Source of the DNA: Methylobacterium sp. SyP6R
Lineage (GTDB): Bacteria; Pseudomonadota; Alphaproteobacteria; Rhizobiales; Beijerinckiaceae
Assembly: GCF_019216885.1 (NCBI RefSeq)
Contig: NZ_JAAQRC020000001.1
Location: forward strand, 930,001 to 994,000
Reading direction: 5' to 3'
Length of the DNA stretch: 64,000 nt
Each line of letters begins with the position of its first letter. Positions within the stretch are counted from its first letter, which is position 1. The notes under the pieces were generated by a model, which was given only the letters and a program-made list of their open reading frames with translations, was not told the DNA's origin and did not search any database. Positions 36,708 to 46,167 of the stretch are shown piece by piece. The position numbers and the translations under genes were made by a program.

Positions 36708-36846
36708 CGTCATTCCGGGGCCGCGAAAGCGGTGCCCGGAATCCAGAAACACAGGTGCTTCCAAAGAAGATGGGACGATCTCCGGTTTATCCCGCACCAT
36801 CAGCGGTTCTGAATTCCGGGTTCCGCTTTCGCGGCCCCGGAATGAC
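36708..36846. repeat. Dispersed palindromic repeat, family B (copy 3)
   Basis: The arms are CGTCATTCCGGGGCCGCGAA and its complement at 36827-36846; the inner arms are CCCGGAATCCAGAA and TTCTGAATTCCGGG. It resembles the copy at 10222-10368 and occupies the 217-bp gap between the lipoprotein and PLP-enzyme stops, where it could act as a bidirectional terminator. Confidence 0.82.
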
Positions 36847-36875
36847 CCGGTGGGTGTGATCACTGTCGGAGACAG

Positions 36876-38183
36876 TCACACCGGCTCTTGCAGAAAAGCC
36901 GTCTGCGCCGCCTGCTCCAGATCGGCGATCAGGTCGCCGGCCTCCTCCAGCCCGGCATTGAAGCGAAACATCGCGCCCCTCTGTAGCGTCGCCGGATCGC
37001 GGCGCGGATGGACCGGCAGCACCAGGGAGACGTGGCCGCCCCAGCTCTCGGCGACGCGAAACAGCAGCAGCGCATCGACGAAGGCCTGGACCCGCTCGGC
37101 CGGCAGTCCCTCGTCGAACGCCACCGTGAACAGGCTGTTGCCGGCGCCGAAATACTGTCGGAAGCGGGCATGGTACGGGCTCGCCGCCCGGGCCGGGCTC
37201 AAGATGTCGGCCGTGAACGGCTTGTCCTCGAACCAAGCCATCAGCGACCCGGCGGAAGCCGCGTGCCGCTCCAGGCGGCTCTCCGCGCTGTCGACCCGGT
37301 GGAACAGACGGGTGCAGGTCTGGGGCGAGACCGCCCCGTTGCCGCTGATCCGCAACTGCCGGCGCAGGCGGGCGAGGTCGGCCGCCTCGCGCGCCACCAC
37401 GATGCCGCTCGGCGTGTCGCCGTAGCCGCCCTCGTACTTCGTCGTCGCCTGGACCGCGACGGCGATGCCGTGGTCGAGGGGCCGGAAGCGGACGTGGCTT
37501 CCCCAGGTATTGTCCATCACCGTACGAATGCCGGCCGCGCGCGCCGCCGCGACGATGCCGGCGATGTCCGGGATCTCGAAGGTCCCGCTCGCCGGCGCCT
37601 CGAGGTAGAGCATCGTCTCGGCGGGCGCGACGCGCGTTCCGGCCTCGCGGATCAGGGCGGCGACCTCCTCGCCCGAGGCGCCGGACGGATAGGTCATGAG
37701 CGCGGCGCGCCCCGTCTCGGACAGGTAGCGCCAGGCCGGGAAGTAGATGGCGTCCGGGATCAGCACGACCTTCGGGGCGAAGGCGTCGACGACCGTCGCG
37801 ATCGCCGCGAGGCCGGAGGCGCAGACGATCGCGCCGGCCCCACCATGCAATCGGGTGAACTTCGCGCAGACCGCCTCGGCCTCCGGCGACAGGACGACGC
37901 CGTATTCGGCACCGCCATAGGGCGCGCGGCCCGCCGCATCGGCCGCCTCGTAGTCGCCGAGCGTCTCGAAGCCGACGCTGCTCTGGCCGAGCGAGCCGAG
38001 GTCCGAGAAGGCGCGGGCCTCCCCGAGGCCGCCCGGATTGAGGTGGCCGCGCGAGGCCGCGAGGTCGAGGATCGGGGCGTGGATGGCCTGCGTCTCCGGT
38101 CCGCACCCGGCGAGGAAGGCGGTGCGACGCTCGGCCTTGGTGCCGGCCTCGGCGGCGGAGGGGGCGGGCGGAGAGTGGGGCAC
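36876..38183 (-). CDS. PLP-dependent Cys/Met metabolism enzyme (trans-sulfuration family, MetC/MetB-like)
   Basis: This 435-residue fold-type I PLP enzyme has GAIVCASGLAAIATVV and TVMDNTWGSHVRFRPLDHG (cofactor-binding Asp). The Schiff-base Lys is in AVQATTKYEGGYGDTPSG, and AAESRLERHAAS-like DSAESRLERHA follows. The pattern fits cystathionine beta-lyase (MetC) better than gamma-synthase, but substrate specificity is uncertain. GTG 38183 (VPHSPP) with AAGGA upstream was chosen because no ATG occurs near the family N-terminus. It is a single-gene unit, convergent with the lipoprotein gene. Confidence 0.82.
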   Translation of the reverse strand: MPHSPPAPSAAEAGTKAERRTAFLAGCGPETQAIHAPILDLAASRGHLNPGGLGEARAFSDLGSLGQSSVGFETLGDYEAADAAGRAPYGGAEYGVVLSPEAEAVCAKFTRLHGGAGAIVCASGLAAIATVVDAFAPKVVLIPDAIYFPAWRYLSETGRAALMTYPSGASGEEVAALIREAGTRVAPAETMLYLEAPASGTFEIPDIAGIVAAARAAGIRTVMDNTWGSHVRFRPLDHGIAVAVQATTKYEGGYGDTPSGIVVAREAADLARLRRQLRISGNGAVSPQTCTRLFHRVDSAESRLERHAASAGSLMAWFEDKPFTADILSPARAASPYHARFRQYFGAGNSLFTVAFDEGLPAERVQAFVDALLLFRVAESWGGHVSLVLPVHPRRDPATLQRGAMFRFNAGLEEAGDLIADLEQAAQTAFLQEPV

Positions 38184-38363
38184 GGCGGCATGTCCTTCGG
38201 GAGCGGATGGCGTGCCGTATAGGCCTGTCCCGTCCGACCCGCCACGCCGCCTCATGTCCTGCCGCGGGGGCTGCCCGGCGGGAACGTCCGGCGCCGCCGG
38301 CGGTTCGGGTACTCGGCCGTGCATCTGCGATCCGCACCGCCCGACAGGAGCCCGGCAGACCCG

Positions 38364-38558
38364 ATGCAATCCCCGCCCGACAACCTCGATGCCCACGCCC
38401 TCGGTCGGGCTGCCCCCGACAAGGGCCTCGCCCGCGCGGCCTGCCCCTATGCCGAGGGCACGGAGGCGCGGGAGCGCTGGCTTGCCGGCTACGACGAGGC
38501 CGTGGCGGCGGGGGCGGAGCCTGTGACCGGCGGCCTCAAGCGCGAACCGGGCCGCTGA
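38364..38558 (+). CDS. Rmf/CrpP-like small protein
   Basis: This 64-residue protein contains GLARAACPYAEGTEARERWL followed by AGYDEA. The pattern CPY-x2-GT-x2-R-x-WL-x-G is that of the ribosome modulation factor fold (Rmf/CrpP superfamily), which in enterobacteria promotes ribosome dimerisation in stationary phase. The ATG at 38364 was preferred over 38319 because it starts just before the conserved domain; CAGGAG lies rather far upstream. It precedes the MFS gene by nine bases and may be co-transcribed with it. Confidence 0.6.
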   Translation: MQSPPDNLDAHALGRAAPDKGLARAACPYAEGTEARERWLAGYDEAVAAGAEPVTGGLKREPGR

Positions 38559-38567
38559 TCCCCCGGC

Positions 38568-39875
38568 ATGGACGCGCGAAATCCAGTCCGCCCGGGCCTC
38601 GACCGCAAGGCGGTCGGCGCCGTGGTGCTCGGCAACGCCCTCGAATTCTACGACTTCACCGTCTACGCCTTCTTCGCCAAGGCGATCGGCGAGGCGTTCT
38701 TCCCGGCCTCGGACGCGAGCCACAGCCTGCTCGCCTCGCTCGCCCTGTTCGGCGTCGGCTACGTCATGCGGCCGATCGGCGGCGCCCTGATCGGGGCGCT
38801 CGCCGACCGGTCCGGGCGCAAGCCCGCCATGCTGGTCACCATCGTGCTGATGGCGCTCGGCATGCTGATGCTCGCCGCCTGTCCCGGTTACGCGCAGATC
38901 GGCGGCTGGGCGCAAGCCATCGTCATCGCCGGCCGGCTGATCCAGGGCCTGGCGCTCGGCGGCGAGGTCGGCCCCTCGACCGCCTACCTGCTGGAAGCGG
39001 CGCCCGCCAAGCACCGAGGCTTCGTCACCAGCTGGCAGATCGCCAGCCAGGGCTGCGCGGCCCTCTTCGCCGGCCTGCTGGCGACGGCGCTCGCGCTGAC
39101 GATCGGCGAGGCCGCCATGGCGGCCTGGGGCTGGCGGGTGATGTTCCTGGTCGGCCTCGCCGTCGTGCCGGTCGGCCTCGTGATCCGCAGCCACCTGCCG
39201 GAGACCGGCGGCGTCGAAAAGGACCCGACCGCCGCGGCCTCGACCGGGGCGGTGATCGGGCGGCTCGTGCGCGAGCACGGCCGCCTGCTCGGGCTGACCT
39301 TCCTGGTCGTCGCCGCCTCGACGGTCTCGAACGCGGTCGGCACCAACATGCCGGTCTATGCCGGCGCGACCCTGGGGTTGAGCGAGACGGTCGCGACCGC
39401 GGTGCCGATCGCGCTGGGCCTCGCCTCGGTGGCCTTCCCGCTGCTCGGCGGATACCTCGCCGACCGCTACGGCCGCCGCCCGGTGATGATCTGGCCGCGC
39501 GCCCTGATCCTCGTCCTGGCGGTCCCGGCCTTCGCCTGGCTCCTGCGGGCGCCGGGACCGCTCGCCGTCTACGCCGTGACCTTCCTGCTCTCGGCCCTGT
39601 CCTCGATCAACGCCGCGGCGGTGATCGTCGGCATTCCGGAGGCCCTGCCGCGCGCGGTGCGCAGCTCGGGCCTCGCCATCGTGTACGCGCTCGCGGTCTC
39701 GGTGTTCGGCGGCAGCACCAACTACGCGATCAACTGGCTGATCGCGGCCACCGGCGACCGGATGGCGCCGGCTTACTACCTCGCCGCCTTCAGCCTCGTC
39801 GGCACGGTGGCGGCATGGATGCTGCCGGAGACGCGCGGGCGGGTTCTCGACGCCGGGGAGGGAGGTCGGCGCTAG
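38568..39875 (+). CDS. MFS transporter, metabolite:H+ symporter type
   Basis: This 435-residue permease has about 12 hydrophobic helices and is of the MHS family. It shows [17 protein letters not shown] in helix 1, [22 protein letters not shown] for the conserved loop 2-3, [21 protein letters not shown] in helix 5, and [11 protein letters not shown] in loop 8-9. MHS members import organic acids or betaines with protons. The substrate cannot be told. The product lies just downstream of the Rmf-like gene. Confidence 0.9.
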   Translation: MDARNPVRPGLDRKAVGAVVLGNALEFYDFTVYAFFAKAIGEAFFPASDASHSLLASLALFGVGYVMRPIGGALIGALADRSGRKPAMLVTIVLMALGMLMLAACPGYAQIGGWAQAIVIAGRLIQGLALGGEVGPSTAYLLEAAPAKHRGFVTSWQIASQGCAALFAGLLATALALTIGEAAMAAWGWRVMFLVGLAVVPVGLVIRSHLPETGGVEKDPTAAASTGAVIGRLVREHGRLLGLTFLVVAASTVSNAVGTNMPVYAGATLGLSETVATAVPIALGLASVAFPLLGGYLADRYGRRPVMIWPRALILVLAVPAFAWLLRAPGPLAVYAVTFLLSALSSINAAAVIVGIPEALPRAVRSSGLAIVYALAVSVFGGSTNYAINWLIAATGDRMAPAYYLAAFSLVGTVAAWMLPETRGRVLDAGEGGRR

Positions 39876-40029
39876 ACGCTCGCGACCGCTTCCCGCGCGC
39901 TCCGTCGCCTCCCGTGAAAATTCCGCCGGACCGACGCCCGCAGGGCGGGGCGATGCTGGCGGTCGGGCGTTTCATGACGGAGATCGGGGACGACGCGGCG
40001 CCCGTTCGGAGCCGCGAGAGCAAGGTGAC

Positions 40030-43000
40030 ATGAGCAGCACAACCGCCTCCACGCAACGCTGGCGCTTCCTCGCCCCCGGACGGCGCCTGCCGGGTTCGCC
40101 GCTGGCCTTCCTCCTCCTCGCTCTGGCCGTCGCGGCCGGCGGCTGGAACACCGTCGCGGGTGCCCGCAGCCGGGCCGAGGCCGAGCGGCTGGGTCGGGTC
40201 ATGGCGCTGAGCGAGCATGTGCTGTCGAGCATGAAGGATCTCGAGACCGGCCAGCGCGGCTACGTGCTGACCGGCCGCGAGGATTACCTCCAGCCCTACG
40301 ACGCGGCGCTCGCCCGGATCGACGGCGAGCTCGCCGCCATCGACGCCGTGACGCCCGACCGGACTGTCCGCGAGCGCCGCCGCAGCGTGATCGCGGCCGA
40401 GAAGGACTACGCCGCCCGCGTCGTCGCCGCCCGCCGGAGCGGCGGCCAGGAGGCGGCACTGAGCCTGATCCAGACCGGGGAGGGCAAGCGCGTCATGGAC
40501 GCCGTGCGCGAGACGACGCGGGAGGTCCAGGACCGGGCCGCCACCGACCTGCGCCACCTGGCCGAGGCCGACGCTCTGCGCTCGCCGCTCCTGTCCCTCG
40601 TCACGCTCGCCTGCGCGCTCGCGGCGTTCGGCCTCCTGGCCCGCCTCGCCCTGATGCGCCGCCGCGAGAGCCAGCGCATGGCCGACCTGCTGGAGAGCGT
40701 CCTGGAGAACGCGCCCGTGGGCCTCGGCTTCCTCGACCGCGACCTGAACCTGCGTCACATGAACCGGGCGCTCGGCAACATGAGCGAGCGTGGCTTCGGC
40801 GCCGATCTCGGCGCGCCGATCTGGGCGCTGCTGCCGTCCTTGCGCGACGCACTCGGGCCGAAGCTCGCGGCGGCCCGGGACAGCGGGCTCGTCACCGCCA
40901 ATGTCGAGGTCGCGGTGCCGGCTCCGAGCGCACCGGGCGGCATCCGCCATTTCGAGGCGAGCTTCTTTCCCTTGCGCCGCCGCGGCGGCGGGCCCGAGGG
41001 CGAGCGGGCCGACGGCGTCGGCATCGTCATGGACGACGTGACCCTGGGAAAACTCGCCGAGCGCCGCCTCGTCGACAGCGAGGAACGGTTCCGCTCGCTC
41101 ACCGAGGCGACCTCCGCCATCGTCTGGACCACCACGCCGGACGGCGCCTTCCGGGAGATCACCTCGGAATGGACCCGCTTCACCGGCCAGGCCCCCGCCG
41201 AGGCTGCGGGCCAGGGCTTCCTGGCGGCGATCCATCCCGACGACCGGGAGGCGACGCGGGACGCCTGGGAGCGGGCGGTGGCCTCGCGCGCGCTCTACGC
41301 CATCGAGCACCGCGTCCGCCGCCACGACGGGGTGTGGCGCCACATGGAGGGCCGCGCCGTGCCGATCCTGGAGGCGGATGGCCGCGTGCGCGAATGGGTG
41401 GGGGCGCATGCCGACGTCACCGCCCGCAAGGAAGCCGAGCTGGCGCTGGAAGCCGCCAAGGAGGCGGCGGAGGAGGCCAACCGCGCCAAGAGCCAGTTCC
41501 TCGCCAACATGAGCCACGAATTGCGCACTCCGCTCTCGGCGGTGATCGGCTATTCGGAGATGCTGCAGGAGGAGATGGAGGATCTCGGCGAGGAGAACCT
41601 GCTCGCCGACATGCGCAAGATCGAGGCGAATGCCCGCCACCTGCTCGGCCTCATCAACGACGTGCTCGACCTCTCGAAGATCGAGGCGGAGCGGATGGAG
41701 GTCTTCGCCGAGGACCTGGACGTCGCCGAGACCGTCCGGGAGGTCGCCACCACGGTCGACGCCCTGGTGGTGAAGAAGGGCAACTCGTTGAGCCTCACCC
41801 TCGGCGACGATCTCGGACGGGCCCATACCGACGCGACGAAGCTGCGGCAGTGCCTGATCAACCTCTTGAGCAACGCCGCCAAGTTCACCGAGGGCGGCAC
41901 CATCACGCTTCGCGCCGAACGCGAGCACCGCGAGGGCGGCGACCGGCTGCGCTTCACCGTATCGGACACCGGCATCGGCATGAGCGAGGAGCAGCAGGCC
42001 CGGCTGTTCCAGCGCTTCACCCAGGCCGACGCCTCGACCACCCGCCGCTTCGGCGGCACCGGGCTCGGGCTGGCCATCACCCGCGCCTTCGCGCAGATGC
42101 TCGGCGGCGAGATCGCCGTCGAGAGCCGGTTGGGTGAGGGCACCACCTTCACCCTGGAACTGCCGGCGCTCTACGAGGAGCGCGGCCCGGCCGAGCCTGC
42201 CGGCCCGGTCGTGCCCGAGGCGCCGGCGGCCGCCGGGGCGCGTCCCGATACCGGCTCCAACCTCGTCCTCGTCGTCGACGACGACCCGGCGACCCGCGAC
42301 CTCCTCGCCCGCTTCCTGCGCCGGGACGGGTTCTCGGTCGCGACCGCCGCGGACGGTCGCGTCGGCCTGGAGCAGGCGCGGCTTTTGCGCCCCCGGGTCG
42401 TCCTTCTCGACGTGACGATGCCGCGCATGGACGGCTGGTCGGTGCTGCGGGCGCTGCGCGCCGACCCGGATTTCGGCGCGACGCCGGTCATCATGGTGAC
42501 GGTGCTCGACGAGCAGAACCTCGCCTTCTCGCTCGGCGCCACCGACTACCTGCACAAGCCGGTCGAGTGGGGGGCGCTCAAGGAGGCGATGGAGCGCTTC
42601 CGGCCCGCCATCCACGAGGGACCGGTCCTGGTGGTCGACGACGACCCGGACGTGCGCGAGCGCATGACCACCATGCTGACCCGCGAGGGCTGGCGGGTGG
42701 CGACCGCCGAGCATGGGCTGGCCGGCCTGGAGGCGGTCGGGGTGCGCAAACCCGGCCTGATCCTCCTCGACCTGATGATGCCGGAACTCGACGGGTTCGG
42801 GTTCCTGCGCGCCTTGCGCGACCGGCCCGACTGGCGCGACATCCCGGTCGTCGTGCTGACCGCCAAGGACGTCACCGCGGAAGACCGCCGCCGCCTCGCC
42901 GGCCAGGCCGACCGGATCCTGCCGAAGGCGGGCTTAGGGATGGCGGATCTCGCGGCGACCCTGCGCGGGTTGATGAGCCCGGGGGTGGGGAACGAGGCGG

Positions 43001-43032
43001 CGGAGGCGCCGGATCGGGCGGCGGCGCCGTGA
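40030..43032 (+). CDS. CHASE3-PAS hybrid sensor histidine kinase with two receiver domains
   Basis: The product has 1000 residues. Helix 1 (about 20-40) and helix 2 (about 188-208) flank a CHASE3 domain with [17 protein letters not shown]. Two PAS regions (about 220-335 and 345-465) and a coiled coil lead to HisKA with [13 protein letters not shown] (His496). The ATPase domain has the N box [10 protein letters not shown] and G boxes DTGIGM and GGTGLGL. Two receivers follow: [10 protein letters not shown] with Asp794, and [10 protein letters not shown] with Asp914. The second ends in LPKAG rather than a full KP motif. No Hpt domain or output regulator lies alongside, so its partner is elsewhere. 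AAGGTGAC precedes the ATG. Confidence 0.92.
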   Translation: MSSTTASTQRWRFLAPGRRLPGSPLAFLLLALAVAAGGWNTVAGARSRAEAERLGRVMALSEHVLSSMKDLETGQRGYVLTGREDYLQPYDAALARIDGELAAIDAVTPDRTVRERRRSVIAAEKDYAARVVAARRSGGQEAALSLIQTGEGKRVMDAVRETTREVQDRAATDLRHLAEADALRSPLLSLVTLACALAAFGLLARLALMRRRESQRMADLLESVLENAPVGLGFLDRDLNLRHMNRALGNMSERGFGADLGAPIWALLPSLRDALGPKLAAARDSGLVTANVEVAVPAPSAPGGIRHFEASFFPLRRRGGGPEGERADGVGIVMDDVTLGKLAERRLVDSEERFRSLTEATSAIVWTTTPDGAFREITSEWTRFTGQAPAEAAGQGFLAAIHPDDREATRDAWERAVASRALYAIEHRVRRHDGVWRHMEGRAVPILEADGRVREWVGAHADVTARKEAELALEAAKEAAEEANRAKSQFLANMSHELRTPLSAVIGYSEMLQEEMEDLGEENLLADMRKIEANARHLLGLINDVLDLSKIEAERMEVFAEDLDVAETVREVATTVDALVVKKGNSLSLTLGDDLGRAHTDATKLRQCLINLLSNAAKFTEGGTITLRAEREHREGGDRLRFTVSDTGIGMSEEQQARLFQRFTQADASTTRRFGGTGLGLAITRAFAQMLGGEIAVESRLGEGTTFTLELPALYEERGPAEPAGPVVPEAPAAAGARPDTGSNLVLVVDDDPATRDLLARFLRRDGFSVATAADGRVGLEQARLLRPRVVLLDVTMPRMDGWSVLRALRADPDFGATPVIMVTVLDEQNLAFSLGATDYLHKPVEWGALKEAMERFRPAIHEGPVLVVDDDPDVRERMTTMLTREGWRVATAEHGLAGLEAVGVRKPGLILLDLMMPELDGFGFLRALRDRPDWRDIPVVVLTAKDVTAEDRRRLAGQADRILPKAGLGMADLAATLRGLMSPGVGNEAAEAPDRAAAP

Positions 43033-43087
43033 CGGCGCGGCTCCGCGCCGCGAGGCCGAATCGCGCCGGTGCCCTACCTTCACCGTC

Positions 43088-43654
43088 ATGATCCTGCTTC
43101 GCCATGGCCAGAGCCAGTTCAACCTCCACTTCCACGCCACCGGCGTCGATCCCGGCATCGTCGATGCGCCCCTGACGCCGCTCGGCCACGAACAGGCGGA
43201 GGCCGCCTCCCGCGCGCTCGCGGGGGAGGGGGTACGGCGCATCCTGTGCTCGCCGCTCACCCGTGCGCTCCAGACCGCCGCCCCGGTCGCGTCGCGCCTG
43301 GACCTCCCCGTCCTGGTCACGCCGACGGTGCGGGAGCGCCGCGGCGCGAGCTGCGACATCGGCACCTGCCGCACCGACCTCGCCCGCGCCTGGCCCCATC
43401 TCGACCTGAACCACCTGGACGAGGTCTGGTGGCGGGAGGCCGAGGACGAGGCCGACCATGAGCCGGATCACCTGTTCGACGCGCGCACCGCGTCCTTCCG
43501 GGCCGGGATGGAGGGTGATCCCGACTGGGCCCACACCCTGGTCGTGTGCCACTGGGGATTCATCATGGCGGTCACCGGATGCAGCCTCGCCAACGGCGAG
43601 TGGGTCCGCTGCCGGATGGATGCGGGCGGGCGGCTGGTGGCGGTCGAGCGTTGA
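43088..43654 (+). CDS. Histidine phosphatase superfamily protein
   Basis: This 188-residue phosphoglycerate mutase-like enzyme has the catalytic LLRHGQSQFN at the N-terminus, CSPLTRALQTA with the second Arg, a REXR-type segment VRERRGASCD, and the second catalytic His in VVCHWGFIMAVTG. It is probably a small-molecule phosphatase with no recognised substrate. It lies 55 bases after the hybrid kinase and could be in the same transcript; a functional link is not evident. Confidence 0.87.
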   Translation: MILLRHGQSQFNLHFHATGVDPGIVDAPLTPLGHEQAEAASRALAGEGVRRILCSPLTRALQTAAPVASRLDLPVLVTPTVRERRGASCDIGTCRTDLARAWPHLDLNHLDEVWWREAEDEADHEPDHLFDARTASFRAGMEGDPDWAHTLVVCHWGFIMAVTGCSLANGEWVRCRMDAGGRLVAVER

Positions 43655-43655
43655 T

Positions 43656-43695
43656 CTGGGTCGAGGTCAACCTGGGTCGAGGTCAATCTGGGTCA
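43656..43695 (+). repeat. Short tandem repeat of 16 bp
   Basis: CTGGGTCGAGGTCAAC, then CTGGGTCGAGGTCAAT, then CTGGGTCA: two and a half copies directly after the phosphatase stop. Confidence 0.8.
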
Positions 43696-44034
43696 CGGCG
43701 GCGAGGCGACCGTTGCCGCATCCGCGATGCGGACCGGAAACCGCGGCGCCCGGCGCTTCACTTATGCGAAAATCCGGCTCCCACGATCCGGCGGACCGAC
43801 ATCCCTCATCCGGACGGTGGTCGATCACCCATGCGCGACACGATCATTCGGCGAACCCGCACGTAATACTGGCGCAACAAACCTCCGCCACTCTGCGAGG
43901 TGAAAGGCGGACGATCGAGTCAGTCTCTCCTCTGATGTATTCAACATGCATCATTCCGATGAGTCCGATTCATTCCCGTGCTGTATCGGTGGCGTAGACG
44001 TAAGGCTTCCCCTGTATCGAGAAGGGTCGACGCG
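43696..44034. other. Lower-GC intergenic stretch with no confident gene
   Basis: About 340 bp lie between the tandem repeat and a short frame at 44035. Base composition drops clearly around 43830-43990 (many AT runs, e.g. near GATGTATTCAACATGCATCA). No reading frame with a ribosome-binding site is seen. It may be a remnant of transferred DNA or a promoter region. Confidence 0.4.
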
Positions 44035-44187
44035 ATGACGGTTCAAGCACGGCGCAGGCTCGACTTCACGGAGAGCGCGACGGACCAATCCGGAGAGGAG
44101 ATCCGGTCGCATGTCCGGTCCCGGCTGGAAAGACTCATCGCCAGTCTGAACCCGGGCGAGGCGAGGGTTCGGGTCGAGGCGGATTAG
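44035..44187 (+). CDS. Short open frame, possibly a remnant of an HPF/RaiA-like domain
   Basis: A 50-codon frame from ATG 44035 has GAAGGG upstream. The central part, EEIRSHVRSRLERLIA, followed by ARVRVEAD, vaguely resembles the start of ribosome hibernation factor (HPF/RaiA) domains, but the usual length is at least twice this. It could be a truncated gene or a chance frame. Confidence 0.3.
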   Translation: MTVQARRRLDFTESATDQSGEEIRSHVRSRLERLIASLNPGEARVRVEAD

Positions 44188-44285
44188 GACTCCGCCCCGG
44201 ACCCTGATCGAACGGCTTCTCCTACGCTTTCCGATCGATCGCTTCGCGATGCGGATAGCGGCCTCGCTCAGGCGCCGGGCGGGCT

Positions 44286-44329
44286 GATGATACGAAATCC
44301 GGAAGTCATCTTCCGGATTCCGCATCATC
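44286..44329 (-). terminator. 20-bp stem-loop downstream of the nitrate/sulfonate-type ABC operon
   Basis: Arms 44286-44305 and 44310-44329 pair fully in the - strand RNA if two G.U pairs are counted; on the + strand the same positions are A-C mismatches. The structure therefore favours the transcript of the ABC operon ending at 44344. Its core is AATCCGGAAG / CTTCCGGATT with a TCAT loop on +. Confidence 0.7.
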
Positions 44330-44343
44330 TCGATTCCGGCCCA

Positions 44344-45168
44344 TCAGGCGGTGCCCAGAAGGTCCAGGATGGCGCGTCGGTCGGCGACGACGCCCGGATC
44401 CTCGCGGTGGCGCGGATAGGGCCGGTCGCATGCGATGTCGGCCCTGATCCGGGCCGGGCGGTCCGAGAAGACCAGGATGCGCTGGGCCAGCATCAGGGCC
44501 TCCTCGACGTCGTGGGTGACGAGGAGCGCGGTGAACCCCTTGTCCCGCCACAGGCGCACCAGCTCGGCCTGCATCGCCAGGCGGGTCAGCGAATCGAGCT
44601 TGCCCAGAGGCTCGTCGAGCAGCAGCAGCGGCGGCGCATTGACGAGGGCCCGGGCCAGCGCCACCCGCTGCGCCATGCCGCCCGAGAGCTGGTGCGGGAA
44701 GGCGTCGGCAAAGCCGGAGAGCCCGACCAGAGCGAGCGCCTCCTCGACGCGCCCGCGTTCCGCCCTCAGGCGTCCGCGGGCTTCGGGGCCGATTGCGACG
44801 TTGCCGATGACGCTGCGCCAGGGATAGAGCGTCGGGTCCTGGAACACGAGGCCGCGGGAGGGATGCGGGCCGCGCAAGGGAGCGCCGTCGACGGCGATCC
44901 GGCCCTCGTTCGGCGGCTCCAACCCGGCGACGAGGCGCAGCAGGGTCGACTTCCCGCAGCCCGAGGGCCCGAGCAGGGCCACGAAGGCGCCGGGCGCGAC
45001 GTCGAACGACACGCCGTCGAGGACCGGGAGCGGCGCCTTCTTCAGGGCGAAGGCGTGGCGCACGTCGCGCAGCGAGAGAGCGGCGCCCTCCGCCGGGACC
45101 GGGGCGGGCGCCACGGAGGCGGGGGTTCGGGCGGGAGTTCGGGACGGGGCGACCAGGCCGGCTACCAT
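44344..45168 (-). CDS. ABC transporter ATP-binding protein (nitrate/sulfonate/taurine type)
   Basis: This 274-residue ATPase has Walker A GPSGCGKST, Q-loop GLVFQDPTLYPWRS, signature LSGGMAQR, Walker B LLLLDEPLGKLD and switch VTHDVEEAL. These are typical of the SsuB/TauB/NrtD group. The first 30 residues are a low-complexity Ala/Pro leader. ATG 45168 overlaps the permease stop by seven bases. The substrate is unknown; aliphatic sulfonates, nitrate or a thiamine precursor are all possible for this family. Confidence 0.88.
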   Translation of the reverse strand: MVAGLVAPSRTPARTPASVAPAPVPAEGAALSLRDVRHAFALKKAPLPVLDGVSFDVAPGAFVALLGPSGCGKSTLLRLVAGLEPPNEGRIAVDGAPLRGPHPSRGLVFQDPTLYPWRSVIGNVAIGPEARGRLRAERGRVEEALALVGLSGFADAFPHQLSGGMAQRVALARALVNAPPLLLLDEPLGKLDSLTRLAMQAELVRLWRDKGFTALLVTHDVEEALMLAQRILVFSDRPARIRADIACDRPYPRHREDPGVVADRRAILDLLGTA

Positions 45169-46157
45169 TGGACGAGGCCCTTCTGCCAGGACAGGAGACG
45201 GTCGCGCAGCCGGAACAGCAGGGTGATCAGACCCGAGCAGGCCAGCGCCATCACGGCCAGCGCCGCGTACATGTTGGCGTAGGCCGCCCAGCCCTGCGCC
45301 CATTGCAGGTACCAGCCGAGGCCGGCTTTCACGCCCAGCATCTCGGCCACCACCAGCACCGCGAAGGAGCTGCCGAGCCCCATGAACAGCCCGACGAAGA
45401 CGTGCGGCAGGGCCGCCGGGATCGCCACCTTGAGGATCAGGAAGCCTTCGCGGGCACCGAGCGTCCGGGCGACGTCGTAATACGCCTTGTTGACCCCGGC
45501 GATGCCCGACCAGGTCAGCACCGTGACGGGAAAGCCGGTGGCAAGCGCAACGAGGAAGGTCGAGGCCGCGCCGCTCGACGGGAAGACGAAGAACGCGAGC
45601 GGCAGCCAGGCGGTGGCCGGCAGCGGGCCGACGAAGCGCAAAACCGGATGCACCCAGTAGCCGACGCTCCGCGACCAGCCGACCGCGACCCCGAGGGTGA
45701 AGCCGGCGAGCGCCCCGAGGGCGTAGCCGCCGGCCAGCAGCCGCAGGGAATGCCAGACGCTGTCGGCGAGCCGCGCGTAATCCTCGACGAAGACCTCCAG
45801 GATCGCCTGCGGCGGCGGGAAGAACGGCATCGGCAGCCAGGCGCGCTTGGCGGTCGCCACCTCCCATAGGCCCAGCAGGGCGGCGAGCACGATCAGCCAG
45901 GGCGACCAGCCCTGGATCCGGTGGATCGGGCCGGCCTCGCCGGGACGCAGGAAGCCGGCCGCCAGGACCAGGGCTCCGAACCCGGCGAGACCGATGGCGA
46001 GTTCGCGGGTGAGGCCGAAATCGCCGAGGTCGGGCGGCAGCGCCACGAGGGCGGCGAGCCCGAACCAGGCGGCCGACGCCGCGACGGAGGCAGGGGCGGG
46101 CAGGAAGGCGGGGCGCCGGACGGTGCCCTCCGCCCGGGGAAGCGCGATGTCGCTCAT
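45162..46157 (-). CDS. ABC transporter permease (nitrate/sulfonate/taurine type)
   Basis: This 331-residue inner-membrane protein has a longer than usual N-terminal region with three hydrophobic segments before the BPD_transp_1 domain. The domain contains SVWHSLRLLAGGYALGALAG, the EAA loop DVARTLGAREGFLILKVAIPAALPHVFVG and WLPLAFFVF. The gene starts 10 bases after the binding-protein stop and overlaps the ATPase gene, as in an operon. Confidence 0.88.
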   Translation of the reverse strand: MSDIALPRAEGTVRRPAFLPAPASVAASAAWFGLAALVALPPDLGDFGLTRELAIGLAGFGALVLAAGFLRPGEAGPIHRIQGWSPWLIVLAALLGLWEVATAKRAWLPMPFFPPPQAILEVFVEDYARLADSVWHSLRLLAGGYALGALAGFTLGVAVGWSRSVGYWVHPVLRFVGPLPATAWLPLAFFVFPSSGAASTFLVALATGFPVTVLTWSGIAGVNKAYYDVARTLGAREGFLILKVAIPAALPHVFVGLFMGLGSSFAVLVVAEMLGVKAGLGWYLQWAQGWAAYANMYAALAVMALACSGLITLLFRLRDRLLSWQKGLVQW

Positions 46158-46167
46158 GGGCAGCGCC

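Noticed and set aside
39790..42714. 974-codon - strand frame opposite the hybrid kinase
   Set aside because: No recognisable domain and no start signal; the + strand encodes CHASE3, HisKA, ATPase and receiver motifs.
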